This document shows positions 12,646 to 22,327 of a stretch of DNA of 43,889 nt, one piece after another; the stretch's first letter is position 1; each line of letters opens with the position of its first letter. This DNA is from Porticoccaceae bacterium (GTDB lineage: Bacteria > Pseudomonadota > Gammaproteobacteria > Pseudomonadales > Porticoccaceae): positions 1-43,889 of the forward strand of contig PCCK01000108.1 of the NCBI GenBank assembly GCA_002731695.1. The letters are read 5' to 3'. The notes beneath the pieces are model-generated. The model worked only from the letters and a program-made list of their open reading frames with translations. It was not told the origin of the DNA and ran no database searches. Both the position numbers and the translations under genes were made by a program.

Positions 12646-13518
12646 ATGGCGATTCTCATTGATGGCGAAACAAAAGTTATATGTCAGGGCTTTACTGGTG
12701 GACAGGGCACTTTTCACTCAGAACAGGCGATTGATTACGGCACCAAAATGGTTGGTGGGGTAACTCCGGGGAAGGGTGGTATAGAGCATCTTGGACTGCC
12801 CGTATTCAATACGGTTGAGGAAGCGATTACAGAAACATCAGCGGATGCCTCTGTAATATATGTTCCCGCACCGTTTTGTAAGGATTCCATTTTAGAGGCG
12901 GCTAATGCTGGAATAAAGCTCATTGTTTGCATTACCGAAGGTATTCCTACACTGGATATGTTGGAGTGTAAGGTTGCATGCGATTACCTTGGAGTGCGGC
13001 TTGTAGGACCAAATTGCCCGGGAGTGATAACCCCTGGGCAATGCAAAATAGGGATTATGCCGGGGCATATCCACCTTCCAGGTAAGGTCGGTATTGTCTC
13101 TCGCTCGGGAACTTTAACATACGAGGCGGTGAAACAAACCACGGACTATGGTTTTGGGCAATCCACCTGTGTTGGCATTGGTGGTGATCCAATTCCTGGA
13201 TCTAGTTTTACCGATATTTTATCTCTGTTTGAGCAGGACCCTCTGACTGAAGCGATTGTAATGATTGGTGAAATTGGTGGGACGGCAGAAGAAGAGGCGG
13301 CCATGTTCATAAAGGCTAATATCGCTAAGCCAGTAGTTTCCTATATCGCTGGTGTTACTGCCCCTTCAGGAAAGAGGATGGGTCACGCTGGGGCTATTAT
13401 CTCAGGGGGTAAGGGTACTGCCGAAGAAAAATTTGCCGCTTTGCAAGATGCTGGCGTGAAAACCGTCCGAAGCCTAGCAGATATCGGTAGCGGGTTGGAA
13501 GAAGTAGCTGGTTGGTAA
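12646..13518 (+). CDS. sucD: Succinyl-CoA synthetase alpha subunit
   Basis: CoA-binding subunit that carries the phosphohistidine intermediate. The 290 residues include the Rossmann motif [35 protein letters not shown] and the active-site GHAGAI with the catalytic histidine near residue 247. The start codon is one base after the sucC stop, so the two are translationally linked. It is the last gene of the TCA run. I see no strong hairpin terminator in the roughly 60 bases before the convergent dnaE2. Confidence 0.96.
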   Translation: MAILIDGETKVICQGFTGGQGTFHSEQAIDYGTKMVGGVTPGKGGIEHLGLPVFNTVEEAITETSADASVIYVPAPFCKDSILEAANAGIKLIVCITEGIPTLDMLECKVACDYLGVRLVGPNCPGVITPGQCKIGIMPGHIHLPGKVGIVSRSGTLTYEAVKQTTDYGFGQSTCVGIGGDPIPGSSFTDILSLFEQDPLTEAIVMIGEIGGTAEEEAAMFIKANIAKPVVSYIAGVTAPSGKRMGHAGAIISGGKGTAEEKFAALQDAGVKTVRSLADIGSGLEEVAGW

Positions 13519-13578
13519 AAAATTTAGAGTCTTCTCAAGTATGCTATGTGATATGACTCGAGTTAACTGCACTAATGA

Positions 13579-16500
13579 CTAACGGAAATCTCTACTGCGA
13601 ATTTTAGTTTTATAAAGTAAATCGCTGTGGTCTGTGAGTTCTTGAGCCACTACATGTATTACAGCTCCTTCAGTTTCTGTTACACCCTTTACTTCAAGTA
13701 GTTGTCCTCTTAATAAAGCCTGATGGCAACGTTTTTGAACGGTTTTCCAAACAATAACACTGCTATTGCCTGTCTCATCTTCTAGTGTTAGAAAAATTAC
13801 ACCAGATGCAGTACCCGGACGTTGGCGACCTGTTACCAGTCCTGCTATACGTACGAAGCGTTGGTGCCCAAGAAGAGCTAGATCAGCGTGCCGTTTGCAG
13901 TGTATGAATATCTCGAATTGTTCTCTTAGCAAGCTCATTGGGTGGCGTCCTAGGGTTAAACCAGTGCTATCATAGTCGGCATGCAGTTCTTCTACTTCGC
14001 TTAATTTTTTTAGACTTTGAGTACTATCATCGTTGAACTTTATAACATGCTTTTTCGCATTTATATCTGTATTACTTTCTAAAAGTGGGCCGCCAGCTCC
14101 TGAATCAAGAATTTGCCAGTGCGCTTTTCGTCGGTCTCCTGCCAGTGTATTAAGAGCGCCTGCTGTACCTAATAAAGTTAATTGGGATGTAGGTACCGAA
14201 GCTCGTTGGACAAGTTCCGGAATGGTAGTAAAAAAGAGTTCTTTAGAGTTTTCTTGATTTCTTGCTTTTACAATTCGTTCAGCGACTGTCTTTGACATAC
14301 CAATGATTAGTCGATATCCCAATCGAAGTATTGGAGTATCTTCATTAGACGGCTCTTTTTCTAAGCTATGGTCCCAATTGCTCCGATTTATATCGATTGG
14401 TGCGACTTTGATTCCTTTACGGCATGCGTCTTGAACTAATTGAGAGGGGCTATAGAACCCCATTGGCTGACTGTTAAGAAGTGCACAGTAAAATGCTTCC
14501 GGGTAGTGGCATTTTAACCAGGCTGACACATATGCTAATAATGCAAAACTAGCTGAGTGTGATTCCGGAAATCCATATACGCCAAAACCTTGAATTTGTT
14601 TATAGAGACGCTGAGCGAAGTCTAATGTATAACCTCGTTCTAACATTCCATCGACTAATTTTTTTTCAAAGTGATTTAGATGGCTATTCTTACCACAGCT
14701 ACCCATCGCTCTACGTAGCTGATCTGCTTCGCCTCCAGAAAAACCTGCAGCAACCATTGCTAAACGAATCACTTGCTCCTGAAAAATTGGAATACCCAGA
14801 GTTCTTTCGAGAACTTCTTTGATTTCTGCATTGGGATAATCGATATCTTCTAAGCCTTGTCGTCGACGTAAATATGGGTGCACCATTCCGCCCTGAATTG
14901 GACCTGGGCGAACAATGGCGATTTCAATTACCAAATCATAAAAGCTGCGTGGCTTTAAGCGGGGTAACATAGCCATCTGTGCTCGGGATTCTATTTGAAA
15001 AACACCGATACTATCCGCGGCGCAGAGCATGTCATATGTTGCCTTGTCATTTGAGGGGATTTTTTGCATTGATAGAGCTTGTCCATGATGTTCTTGAATT
15101 AATTTGAGACAACGATGGATTGCGCTTAGCATACCCAAAGCTAAAATATCAATCTTTAGGAGACCGAGTGCTTCAATATCTTCCTTATCCCATTGAATGA
15201 CTGTTCGATCAGGCATGCTTGCATTCTCCACCGGCACTAGAGAACTGATTGGACTATCCGTAATTATAAATCCTCCGACATGTTGAGAAAGGTGTCGAGG
15301 TGTACCGATTATGGATTGCAATAATAAGTGAAATTTTTTTAATAAGAGGCCACTCTGGTCTATTCCTTTTTTACTAAAGCGTTTTGTAAAATCCTCACTT
15401 CTCTCCCACCAAGATATAGATTGGCTAAGTTGCTGGATGAAATGTGGGTCAAGTCCGAGTGCCTTTCCAACATCGCGAATTGCGCTGCGTGGCTTATAGG
15501 TGATAACTGTTGCGGCAATGGCGGCACGTTCACGACTATATTTCTTATAGATGTATTGAATAACTTCTTCTCGACGCTCGTGCTCAAAGTCTACATCTAT
15601 GTCGGGTGGTTCGTTACGTTCTTTTGAAATAAAGCGTTCAAATAACAGTGAAACTTGGTCTGGGGATACTTCAGTAATAAATAGGCAGTAACACACGATA
15701 GAATTAGCTGCGGAACCTCTCCCTTGGCAAAAGATATTACGATTCCGAGCAAAATCGACGATATCATGAACGGTTAAAAAGTAATATTCATATCGTAGTT
15801 CAACAATAATATTTAACTCATATTCAATTTTTTCTTTTATACTTGGATGTATTCCTTGTGGCCAGCGTTTACATATACCTATCTCGATAAGATGTCTTAG
15901 TTGTTGTATCGGTGAGACATTTCCTGGAACTACTTCTTTGGGATATTCATAACGTAATTCTTCCAAGCTAAAGTTGCATTGCATAGTAATTTTTAAGGTT
16001 TCCAATAATAGCGCTGCCGGATAAATTTTTTTTAATTTTTCTAGGCTTCGCAAATGTCGTTCTGCATTAGAAAAACGTTTGTCTCCCAACTCCATGACTG
16101 AACAATTATAGCGAATAGCGGTCAGGGTATCTTGTAAGGGACGAGACTGCTTTTCATGCATATGAACATCTCCACAGGCGACAAGAGGGATCTGCCATAA
16201 TGCTGAAAGATTACGTAGATAACGATAATTATCTATTTCATGGCCATCAAGTAGATGCTCTACACCTATCCACAAACGACCATCGCTCCACTTTAGTAAC
16301 TCTTGTACCTTGATGGTATCGCAATCTAGATTTTTGGATGGTAGCCAGATTATAAGACCAGAGTGTAAAGTATGCTCTAGATCCGACCAATTTAGGATAT
16401 ATTCGCCTTTTATACTTCGTCTGCGTGCTAGTGTAATAAGCGTTGACAACTCAGAATAAGCGGGTCGGTCTGTGACAAGTACGATTAGCCTTTGATTATC

Positions 16501-16707
16501 TAGTTCGAATTCGCTACCGATAATCAGTTTTAAACCGCATGCTTTAGCTGCGGTATGTGCTTTAACAACACCTGCTAATGAACACTCATCCGTAATAGCT
16601 AGGGCGCTATAACCTAGGACTTTTGCAGTATTCACTAATTCTGCTGGATGCGAAGCTCCACGTAAGAAGCTATAGTGACTCAGACAATGTAATTCAGCAT
16701 ATGACAT
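13579..16707 (-). CDS. dnaE2: Error-prone DNA polymerase DnaE2 (ImuC)
   Basis: C-family polymerase used in SOS mutagenesis and translesion synthesis with ImuA and ImuB. The 1042 residues begin with a PHP domain (ELHCLSHYSFLRGASHP). The catalytic aspartates are in PPDIDVDFEHERREE near residue 370 and LKIDILALGML near residue 520. A helix-hairpin-helix and an OB domain (VRIAGLVTGRQRPGTASGVIFLTLEDE) end the protein. Length and motifs fit DnaE2 better than replicative DnaE, which is about 100 residues longer. It normally follows imuA-imuB directly, but here it is about 7 kb from imuB and has its own LexA-like box. The ribosome-binding site is weak. Confidence 0.93.
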   Translation of the reverse strand: MSYAELHCLSHYSFLRGASHPAELVNTAKVLGYSALAITDECSLAGVVKAHTAAKACGLKLIIGSEFELDNQRLIVLVTDRPAYSELSTLITLARRRSIKGEYILNWSDLEHTLHSGLIIWLPSKNLDCDTIKVQELLKWSDGRLWIGVEHLLDGHEIDNYRYLRNLSALWQIPLVACGDVHMHEKQSRPLQDTLTAIRYNCSVMELGDKRFSNAERHLRSLEKLKKIYPAALLLETLKITMQCNFSLEELRYEYPKEVVPGNVSPIQQLRHLIEIGICKRWPQGIHPSIKEKIEYELNIIVELRYEYYFLTVHDIVDFARNRNIFCQGRGSAANSIVCYCLFITEVSPDQVSLLFERFISKERNEPPDIDVDFEHERREEVIQYIYKKYSRERAAIAATVITYKPRSAIRDVGKALGLDPHFIQQLSQSISWWERSEDFTKRFSKKGIDQSGLLLKKFHLLLQSIIGTPRHLSQHVGGFIITDSPISSLVPVENASMPDRTVIQWDKEDIEALGLLKIDILALGMLSAIHRCLKLIQEHHGQALSMQKIPSNDKATYDMLCAADSIGVFQIESRAQMAMLPRLKPRSFYDLVIEIAIVRPGPIQGGMVHPYLRRRQGLEDIDYPNAEIKEVLERTLGIPIFQEQVIRLAMVAAGFSGGEADQLRRAMGSCGKNSHLNHFEKKLVDGMLERGYTLDFAQRLYKQIQGFGVYGFPESHSASFALLAYVSAWLKCHYPEAFYCALLNSQPMGFYSPSQLVQDACRKGIKVAPIDINRSNWDHSLEKEPSNEDTPILRLGYRLIIGMSKTVAERIVKARNQENSKELFFTTIPELVQRASVPTSQLTLLGTAGALNTLAGDRRKAHWQILDSGAGGPLLESNTDINAKKHVIKFNDDSTQSLKKLSEVEELHADYDSTGLTLGRHPMSLLREQFEIFIHCKRHADLALLGHQRFVRIAGLVTGRQRPGTASGVIFLTLEDETGNSSVIVWKTVQKRCHQALLRGQLLEVKGVTETEGAVIHVVAQELTDHSDLLYKTKIRSRDFR

Positions 16708-16726
16708 CTAGGCAACATACCATAAT

Positions 16727-16746
16727 TACTGTTTATATATCCAGTA
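16727..16746 (-). promoter_or_regulatory. LexA (SOS) box upstream of dnaE2
   Basis: On the plus strand the site reads TACTGTTTATATATCCAGTA. It is the CTGT-N8-ACAG operator with one mismatch (CCAG). It ends 19 bases before the dnaE2 ATG. The site plus seven flanking bases match the imuA operator region at 24 of 27 positions, which supports a real regulatory element. Confidence 0.8.
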
Positions 16747-16763
16747 TTTATGGCACGTTGTCT

Positions 16764-17906
16764 CTACTTTTTATCATGAAGTAGTAATCTATTTGTTTGT
16801 TGATCAATATGGAAATTAAACATAGATAAAAAATTCATCCCAAGAAGTCCATCGAAAGGGCCGCTTGAGTGTGGATTGACGGCAACCTCAATATTTTTCA
16901 CCAAGTGATTTCCTAGTTGCAGACTGGGAAACCGATATAGTTCGACTACAACTAAGCCTCCTGCAGTATTCAGAGGTATGTCGCCGATATTTTCTGCGTG
17001 AATGGATGACTTTATACGTTCAAAAACTTCTTTTGACAGAACGCAGATGCTAGCCCCAGTATCGACTAGCAATGATACCTCGGTTGTGCCGGCAATCAGG
17101 ATATTAGCTACATATTGCTGGCCTATTTTTTTTAGTTCGATTTGGCTTGTATTTTGTTTTTTAGCCAAAATCTCAGCTAAAAGTTGTTCTCCGGCTCGAT
17201 TCCATTCTGGTTCATCAAGGAGGCGAGAGGCCTCTATGCTGGCACTCACGTATTTTTCCTGTTTTAAAAGAGCCTCTGCTAGGCGGAACTGGGCATATCT
17301 AAAGTCTTGGTCCATAGAGAGGACAAGCATGGTTAGTTCGGATATATCTGACCAGTCGCCCTTGTTTAACAGTTGATCTATGCATCGTCGACTTAAACTT
17401 CTTGCATCCTGTAGCGCCAATTGTTTTTCGTGTGAGTCATAGGTTCGATATTGAATTTCGTAGATTAGACGGACTGCGGACTCGAAGTCTTCAATTAGTT
17501 CAAATGTTATTGATTTCAATTTGAGAAATTGAATTTCATTAGGGAAGTTTGAGAGCAGTTCATTAAGTAATTCAATTGCCGAATCCACATCCCCTTTATT
17601 GAGTTGGTATTGGACATGTTTTAGCATCAAATATTTTAGAGAATAAGTAATTTTAGGATCATTTATATCTGCATTGATCAACAATTTTACACTTTCGTGG
17701 TATTGCCTTAATGACAGCATTTCCAATATGTTATTTTCGATATCCTGCGAGGTGGGTGAGGTTAAAGTTCTTGTAGTTGATTTAGAGATGTAAGATGTAT
17801 CGTTTTTAACTTTCGTGGTTGATTCAACATCCTCACTGTACTTCGAGAGGAAATAGACATTTAGGACGACTGAGATTAATGAAATTACCAAATAGATAGG
17901 ATTCAC
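16764..17906 (-). CDS. Membrane-anchored retropepsin-like aspartic protease with helical repeat region
   Basis: 380 residues starting at GTG. A hydrophobic segment at about residues 4-20 should anchor the protein in the inner membrane. Residues of about 45-245 are helical and TPR-like (repeated short helices such as the ELLNELLSNFPNEIQF area). The C-terminal 120 residues are a single retropepsin-type domain with LLVDTGAS near residue 279 and the closing motif DGLLGMNFL. One DTG per chain means it must dimerise, as in bacterial clan AA proteases and viral proteases. The substrate is unknown. It lies between the GH13 gene and dnaE2, and the dnaE2 operator sits between its stop codon and dnaE2. 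No functional link to either neighbour is evident. Confidence 0.8.
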   Translation of the reverse strand: MNPIYLVISLISVVLNVYFLSKYSEDVESTTKVKNDTSYISKSTTRTLTSPTSQDIENNILEMLSLRQYHESVKLLINADINDPKITYSLKYLMLKHVQYQLNKGDVDSAIELLNELLSNFPNEIQFLKLKSITFELIEDFESAVRLIYEIQYRTYDSHEKQLALQDARSLSRRCIDQLLNKGDWSDISELTMLVLSMDQDFRYAQFRLAEALLKQEKYVSASIEASRLLDEPEWNRAGEQLLAEILAKKQNTSQIELKKIGQQYVANILIAGTTEVSLLVDTGASICVLSKEVFERIKSSIHAENIGDIPLNTAGGLVVVELYRFPSLQLGNHLVKNIEVAVNPHSSGPFDGLLGMNFLSMFNFHIDQQTNRLLLHDKK

Positions 17907-18077
17907 TGCACATCCCCGCTCAATAATCCAAGATTATAATCAAACAGGAGGTCCATATGGCTTAATTTTGGAGTGCCTTAAGATTTAGTACCAAAAACTA
18001 ACTAATGGCAACTTCTTTTAGAAACGACTAGTTAGGATGATGAGCCCCTTTAAAAAAATGTAGTTACGGGATATTGG

Positions 18078-19844
18078 CTATGAGCTATGCGGATCCCCAA
18101 AACTATTGGTTATCCAAATTGTTTGGTAGGGTGTCAAGGTGACGAATGAGTCGCGATCACTGAAGTTCTCACCACTAATTAGATCACACCAATTTTGGTT
18201 ATCGATTAGATTAATTTCAGCCAAAAACAATTTCTGCTTTGAATTACTTATGTTGCTCACACAAAAAATACTTTGCTCTCGGTCAATGCTTTGCCTCCAG
18301 TAGCCAAAGATATTATCTCCCAGATGTAGTGTGAACTGGGTTGCATTTGGGTGAAACGCAACCTGATTGCGACGGATGTCTAGCAGTTTGCCCAATTCAG
18401 TGTATACCTCATGCTCAGTCTTATTCTCATCGGTAATTCGATTGATAAGCTCCTCATACTGCCACTGATGTCTGTTAATAGCACGGTTATGACCACTATT
18501 ATTCAATCTATTGTAGTCATTACGCGTTCCAACGAGGCTGTGAATATATATTGCAGGTATACCCTCAAGTCCTAACATGATAGCGTGTGCACAGATGAAT
18601 CTTTTCACAGCATAATTGTCTCTGCCATCGAGCGTTCCACTCAAAGCATCGAAGAGTGATATATTAATCTCATAGGCCTTGCGAGTACCATCGTCCTGTG
18701 ATCTCCATGATATTTTGCCTCCAAAAGCCTCCATTGTTTCGATAAGACGCTTTATTTCTATCTCGCTGAGTAACCCTTCTGCGGGACGAAGACCGATACC
18801 ATCGTGAGACGCAATGAAATTGAAGTAGGCCGTACCCATTCTAGCCGGAGGCATACTCATCATCCATTGCTTTAAATATTCGCAATTTCCCGTCACGAGT
18901 GTGTTAATGAGTAATGGTGGTAGAGAAAAGTTATATACCCAATGCGCTTCATTAGCATTTCCAAAGTACGCTAGGTTCTCTCGGTTAGGGATATTTGTTT
19001 CTGTAATGATAACTGCGCCTGGGGCAGCGCACTCGATAAGGCCCCGTAGAAGCCTAATAACACAGTGTGTCTCCTCAAGATTGATACATTTGGTCCCCAC
19101 TTTTTTCCAAAGATATGCCACTGCATCAAGTCTAAATATACGCACCCCCATTTCGAGATATAGTTTGATGATCTTAACGAATTGTTTTAACACCTCTGGA
19201 TTAGAGAAATTCAGGTCCACTTGATCATGACTGAATGTACACCAGACGTATTTTGGGCCGCGAATGGTTGAAACTGGCTTTAGCAAAGAATTAGCGCGTG
19301 GACGCGTCACATTACTCAGATCAATATTTGAATCAATCGAAATAAAATAATCTCGACCGGGATTACGATCAGCAATATAGTTCTCGAACCAACGACTACG
19401 GGCAGAACAATGATTGATTACTAGGTCTGCCATCAAGCGATAATCCTCAGCAATTTTAGACACATCTTTCCACTCTCCAAGAGTTTCGTTAACGCTGGAA
19501 TAGTCCAGCACAGAGAAACCATCATCAGAAGTAAATGGATAGAACGGTAAAATGTGGATAGTGTTGATTTTGGATTTGAGAAATTTGTCGAAGAAAGTCT
19601 TTAGCGCAACGAGGGGCGCCATACTTTTGCTTAAAACACTATCACCATATGTGATGACCACTGTATCACGTTCATCCCAATAGTTTTTGTGCGGCTCAGG
19701 GAACTGAGATGAATCACTGATTTCCATTATGCTTAAGAAATCAGTCGAAAGCATCTTGGCTTGTGCATCGTTAAGATCCGGATACAAAAAACAAAGCTGT
19801 TCGGCAATACGTCTATTTAAACGCTCAGATGGCAGACTCGTCAT
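18078..19844 (-). CDS. GH13 sucrose-phosphorylase-like enzyme, probable glucosylglycerate phosphorylase
   Basis: 588-residue glycoside hydrolase family 13 protein of the sucrose phosphorylase subfamily. The catalytic triad is D240 ([13 protein letters not shown]), E282 (VIITETN) and D348 (IASHDG). [14 protein letters not shown] is typical of the subfamily, which includes sucrose, sucrose-6-phosphate and glucosylglycerate phosphorylases. Its ATG overlaps the stop codon of the glucosyl-3-phosphoglycerate synthase gene (ATGA). I therefore infer that it phosphorolyses glucosylglycerate to glucose-1-phosphate and glycerate. Sucrose phosphorylase is the alternative, but no sucrose genes are nearby. 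The family is certain; the substrate is inferred from context. Confidence 0.82.
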   Translation of the reverse strand: MTSLPSERLNRRIAEQLCFLYPDLNDAQAKMLSTDFLSIMEISDSSQFPEPHKNYWDERDTVVITYGDSVLSKSMAPLVALKTFFDKFLKSKINTIHILPFYPFTSDDGFSVLDYSSVNETLGEWKDVSKIAEDYRLMADLVINHCSARSRWFENYIADRNPGRDYFISIDSNIDLSNVTRPRANSLLKPVSTIRGPKYVWCTFSHDQVDLNFSNPEVLKQFVKIIKLYLEMGVRIFRLDAVAYLWKKVGTKCINLEETHCVIRLLRGLIECAAPGAVIITETNIPNRENLAYFGNANEAHWVYNFSLPPLLINTLVTGNCEYLKQWMMSMPPARMGTAYFNFIASHDGIGLRPAEGLLSEIEIKRLIETMEAFGGKISWRSQDDGTRKAYEINISLFDALSGTLDGRDNYAVKRFICAHAIMLGLEGIPAIYIHSLVGTRNDYNRLNNSGHNRAINRHQWQYEELINRITDENKTEHEVYTELGKLLDIRRNQVAFHPNATQFTLHLGDNIFGYWRQSIDREQSIFCVSNISNSKQKLFLAEINLIDNQNWCDLISGENFSDRDSFVTLTPYQTIWITNSFGDPHSS

Positions 19845-21073
19845 TTAATCCGTTCCATATACTCTTTGTTGTCTGCTTCGACAGCCGCTAAGAGTTGCTC
19901 AAAAATGTCTGGAACTGCACTGATAACTCGGTTCCAACTTGCGATAAATGGCCGGTCACTGGGTCTCTCTAAAAATACTTCTCCCGCTTTCATAATATTC
20001 TCGGCAAAGAGTTCTACCGCCTTTTCCTCGCTATGAACATCTAGGGTAAGTCCATTCATTATCGCATCATTGTGAGAATTTTCTACAGCGTCAAGAGCAA
20101 TTCTGTAATAAGTGGCTTTAATCGATCTGAATGTTCCTCGCTCGAATACAACACCTTGAGTCGCCAGTTTTCGAAAAAGTGCCTTGGCAATATCGATGGA
20201 CATTTTTGAAAGGCCATTTTTTGCATCTTCTGGAGAGAGAGGCTGATGTTTGTGATCATAGCTGTTAGCAATATCCACCTGACAAACGCGACTTTTAGCG
20301 TAATTCCGATACATTTCCGATAACACACCTATCTCAAGCCCCCAATCGCTGGGAATTCTTATGTCTCTAAGTACATCCCGTCTAAATGAAAATTCTCCTG
20401 CTAATGCATACCGGAAACTTGTCATATAATCCAGATAATCCATTTGACCTAGAATCTTTTTCAACGCGCCTAATAAAGGCGTCACCAATAACCTGCACGC
20501 TCGGCCGTGCATTTTGCCATGTGCTGTTCGGGCATAATAACCTTTGCAAAACTCATAACTGAAGCTCGGATGGGCTACTGGATAAATGAGCCGTGCGAGG
20601 AGCGATCGATCATACGTCGTGATGTCGCAATCATGGAGGGCAATTGACTCTGTCCTTCCTGATGCTAGAACATACCCCATGCAATACCAAACGTTCCTTC
20701 CTTTTCCTAGCTCCTTAGGAGCTAGATCAAGATCTCTTAAGTTATCATCAATCGCCTTTAATCTGGGTCCGTCGTTCCATAGAACCTTATGCTCTTGTGG
20801 CATTCGAGAAAAAAAATTCAGCGCATGACGATAATCTCTCTCAGCTGCCCTATCGAGTCCAATGACAATTTGGTCTAGGTAGGGTACCGCAGATAACTCG
20901 TTGACAATACTTGAAAGCGCAGGGCCCTGCAATTCAGAGTACAGCGAGGGCAATATGAGACCCAATGGTCTTTGTCTAGCGAAATTAGTTAATTCGTCCT
21001 CCAATTCGCTAGTTGGCCTATTTTGTAAATTGTGGAGTGTAGTTATAATTCCATTCTGATAGAAGTCCGCCAT
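19841..21073 (-). CDS. gpgS: Glucosyl-3-phosphoglycerate synthase (GT81-type)
   Basis: Glycosyltransferase expected to join glucose from an NDP-glucose donor to 3-phosphoglycerate, the first step to the compatible solute glucosylglycerate. The 410 residues have a GT-A fold start ([25 protein letters not shown]), the metal-binding D148-C-D150 in [11 protein letters not shown], and [23 protein letters not shown] precedes the ATG. It follows the HAD phosphatase gene by 31 bases and overlaps the GH13 gene by ATGA. The related mannosyl-3-phosphoglycerate or direct glucosylglycerate synthases are possible, but the GH13 partner favours the glucosyl route. Confidence 0.85.
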   Translation of the reverse strand: MADFYQNGIITTLHNLQNRPTSELEDELTNFARQRPLGLILPSLYSELQGPALSSIVNELSAVPYLDQIVIGLDRAAERDYRHALNFFSRMPQEHKVLWNDGPRLKAIDDNLRDLDLAPKELGKGRNVWYCMGYVLASGRTESIALHDCDITTYDRSLLARLIYPVAHPSFSYEFCKGYYARTAHGKMHGRACRLLVTPLLGALKKILGQMDYLDYMTSFRYALAGEFSFRRDVLRDIRIPSDWGLEIGVLSEMYRNYAKSRVCQVDIANSYDHKHQPLSPEDAKNGLSKMSIDIAKALFRKLATQGVVFERGTFRSIKATYYRIALDAVENSHNDAIMNGLTLDVHSEEKAVELFAENIMKAGEVFLERPSDRPFIASWNRVISAVPDIFEQLLAAVEADNKEYMERIK

Positions 21074-21104
21074 TTGTATTTCCTAATCTGTAAGTTAGTA
21101 ATAA

Positions 21105-22067
21105 TTACTGGTGACGTTGGTCATTATTGTCGTTTCCAAGTTCATAATTTATTTGCCGTAGCCATTTCCGAACTCCTTGGTCCCATCCTTTTGGTCCCTC
21201 ATGGTCGCTGATGAGTACATTTCCCTCACGCCTTAGTGATGGAAGAGCCCTATCTTTTGCCCTAATAAGTAATGCCCAACTGGCAACATCTAGCATGCTC
21301 ACGTCGTTGGCACTATCCCCAACTGCCAGCGAGATAATTGGTAGCTCAAGGACTGACTTATAAAAACTAATGAGTTTTTTTAATGCGCTTCCTTTGTCAA
21401 AAGCACCGCCAACGGTAAGAAACCTCCCTCCTTGAAGCGGATTGGCACCGACATTCCTCAATTCTTGTATAAACTGAATTTTCCTTTCTTCGTTTCCCTC
21501 CCAGATGAGGGGCTCCGTATAATCTCGTTTGTTAGCAATTTTTGCCGACTGGAGGCTTAATCCTGTGACCTCACAAATACCGGCGGCACCATCCCGATTA
21601 TAAATATCAGAAAAACTCCTAAACTCATTCCGGTATCTTTGATCAAAATCATGCAAAATCCTACGCCAATGGTCCCGTGATGGAGCTTCAAAAATCCTGA
21701 TATATTTGTCGACTGTATCACAATTTTTTATAACTAAATTTTTTGAAAAATATTCCTTGGGAATATAAATTGCTGCCCCATTTTCAATTATAAATGGGTG
21801 TTTATTTTCGAGATCTTCCCGGAGTGGAATAACCTCTAAGGCGGTTTTACTAGTAACAGCTATTACTGGCAATTTAGAAATTTCTAGAAGCTTTAAGAGT
21901 TGCGAGGCGGGATCACTACTATAGGTGTTATGATCCAATAAACTGCCATCGAGATCAGTGAAGATCAATGCGTAAGGATCGCCTTGAACACGTCGATATT
22001 TCTTGTTGATGATATAGTTGTTCAAGATTAGGTTTGCCCTTAAAAATACATCCGCCTTATGTTGCAC
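21105..22067 (-). CDS. Mannosyl/glucosyl-3-phosphoglycerate phosphatase (HAD superfamily)
   Basis: HAD phosphatase of the MPGP family that would remove phosphate from glucosyl-3-phosphoglycerate to give glucosylglycerate. Motif I is TDLDGSLLD with D38 and D40 (numbered from 22067). AVTSKTALEV is motif II, and GDSANDVSMLD is motif IV. IIENGAAIYIP is typical of the Cof-like MPGP group. The frame opens with GTG at 22067. No ATG lies in the N-terminal half, so the real start may be the GTG or a later TTG such as 21968, just before the phosphatase motif. It is the first gene of the minus-strand gpgP-gpgS-GH13 operon. Confidence 0.82.
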   Translation of the reverse strand: MQHKADVFLRANLILNNYIINKKYRRVQGDPYALIFTDLDGSLLDHNTYSSDPASQLLKLLEISKLPVIAVTSKTALEVIPLREDLENKHPFIIENGAAIYIPKEYFSKNLVIKNCDTVDKYIRIFEAPSRDHWRRILHDFDQRYRNEFRSFSDIYNRDGAAGICEVTGLSLQSAKIANKRDYTEPLIWEGNEERKIQFIQELRNVGANPLQGGRFLTVGGAFDKGSALKKLISFYKSVLELPIISLAVGDSANDVSMLDVASWALLIRAKDRALPSLRREGNVLISDHEGPKGWDQGVRKWLRQINYELGNDNNDQRHQ

Positions 22068-22327
22068 TATTCCAGTGCGAGCTCTTGATTTAAGCCCTGA
22101 TGGATGTTGAAAAATCTGATATGAATGTACACTTTAGGAGATTGTTTTGTTGCCTTCTAAAGTCTCAGTAAATCAGAGGTGAAAGAAAGCATATTTCATG
22201 CCATATTAAATAATGCTAATCCTTGGCTTGACATAGCACTTTGACAAGTTTGCAAATGAATGTTTATTTAGTTATAAACTTATGAGAGAAATCTAAAAGA
22301 AGTTGCCAAACCATTTGGGGGGTAGAA
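22068..22327. promoter_or_regulatory. Divergent control region between the glucosylglycerate operon and the acyl-CoA ligase
   Basis: About 260 AT-rich bases. On the plus strand TTGACA occurs at 22228-22233 and again at 22241-22246. The second is 18 bases from TATTTA (22265-22270), a plausible promoter for the ligase. I could not pick a minus-strand promoter with confidence. Confidence 0.4.

Noticed and set aside
13579-16707. Replicative DNA polymerase III alpha subunit (dnaE)
   Set aside because: Length of 1042 residues and the PHP and C-terminal features fit DnaE2; the LexA box upstream also argues for SOS control.
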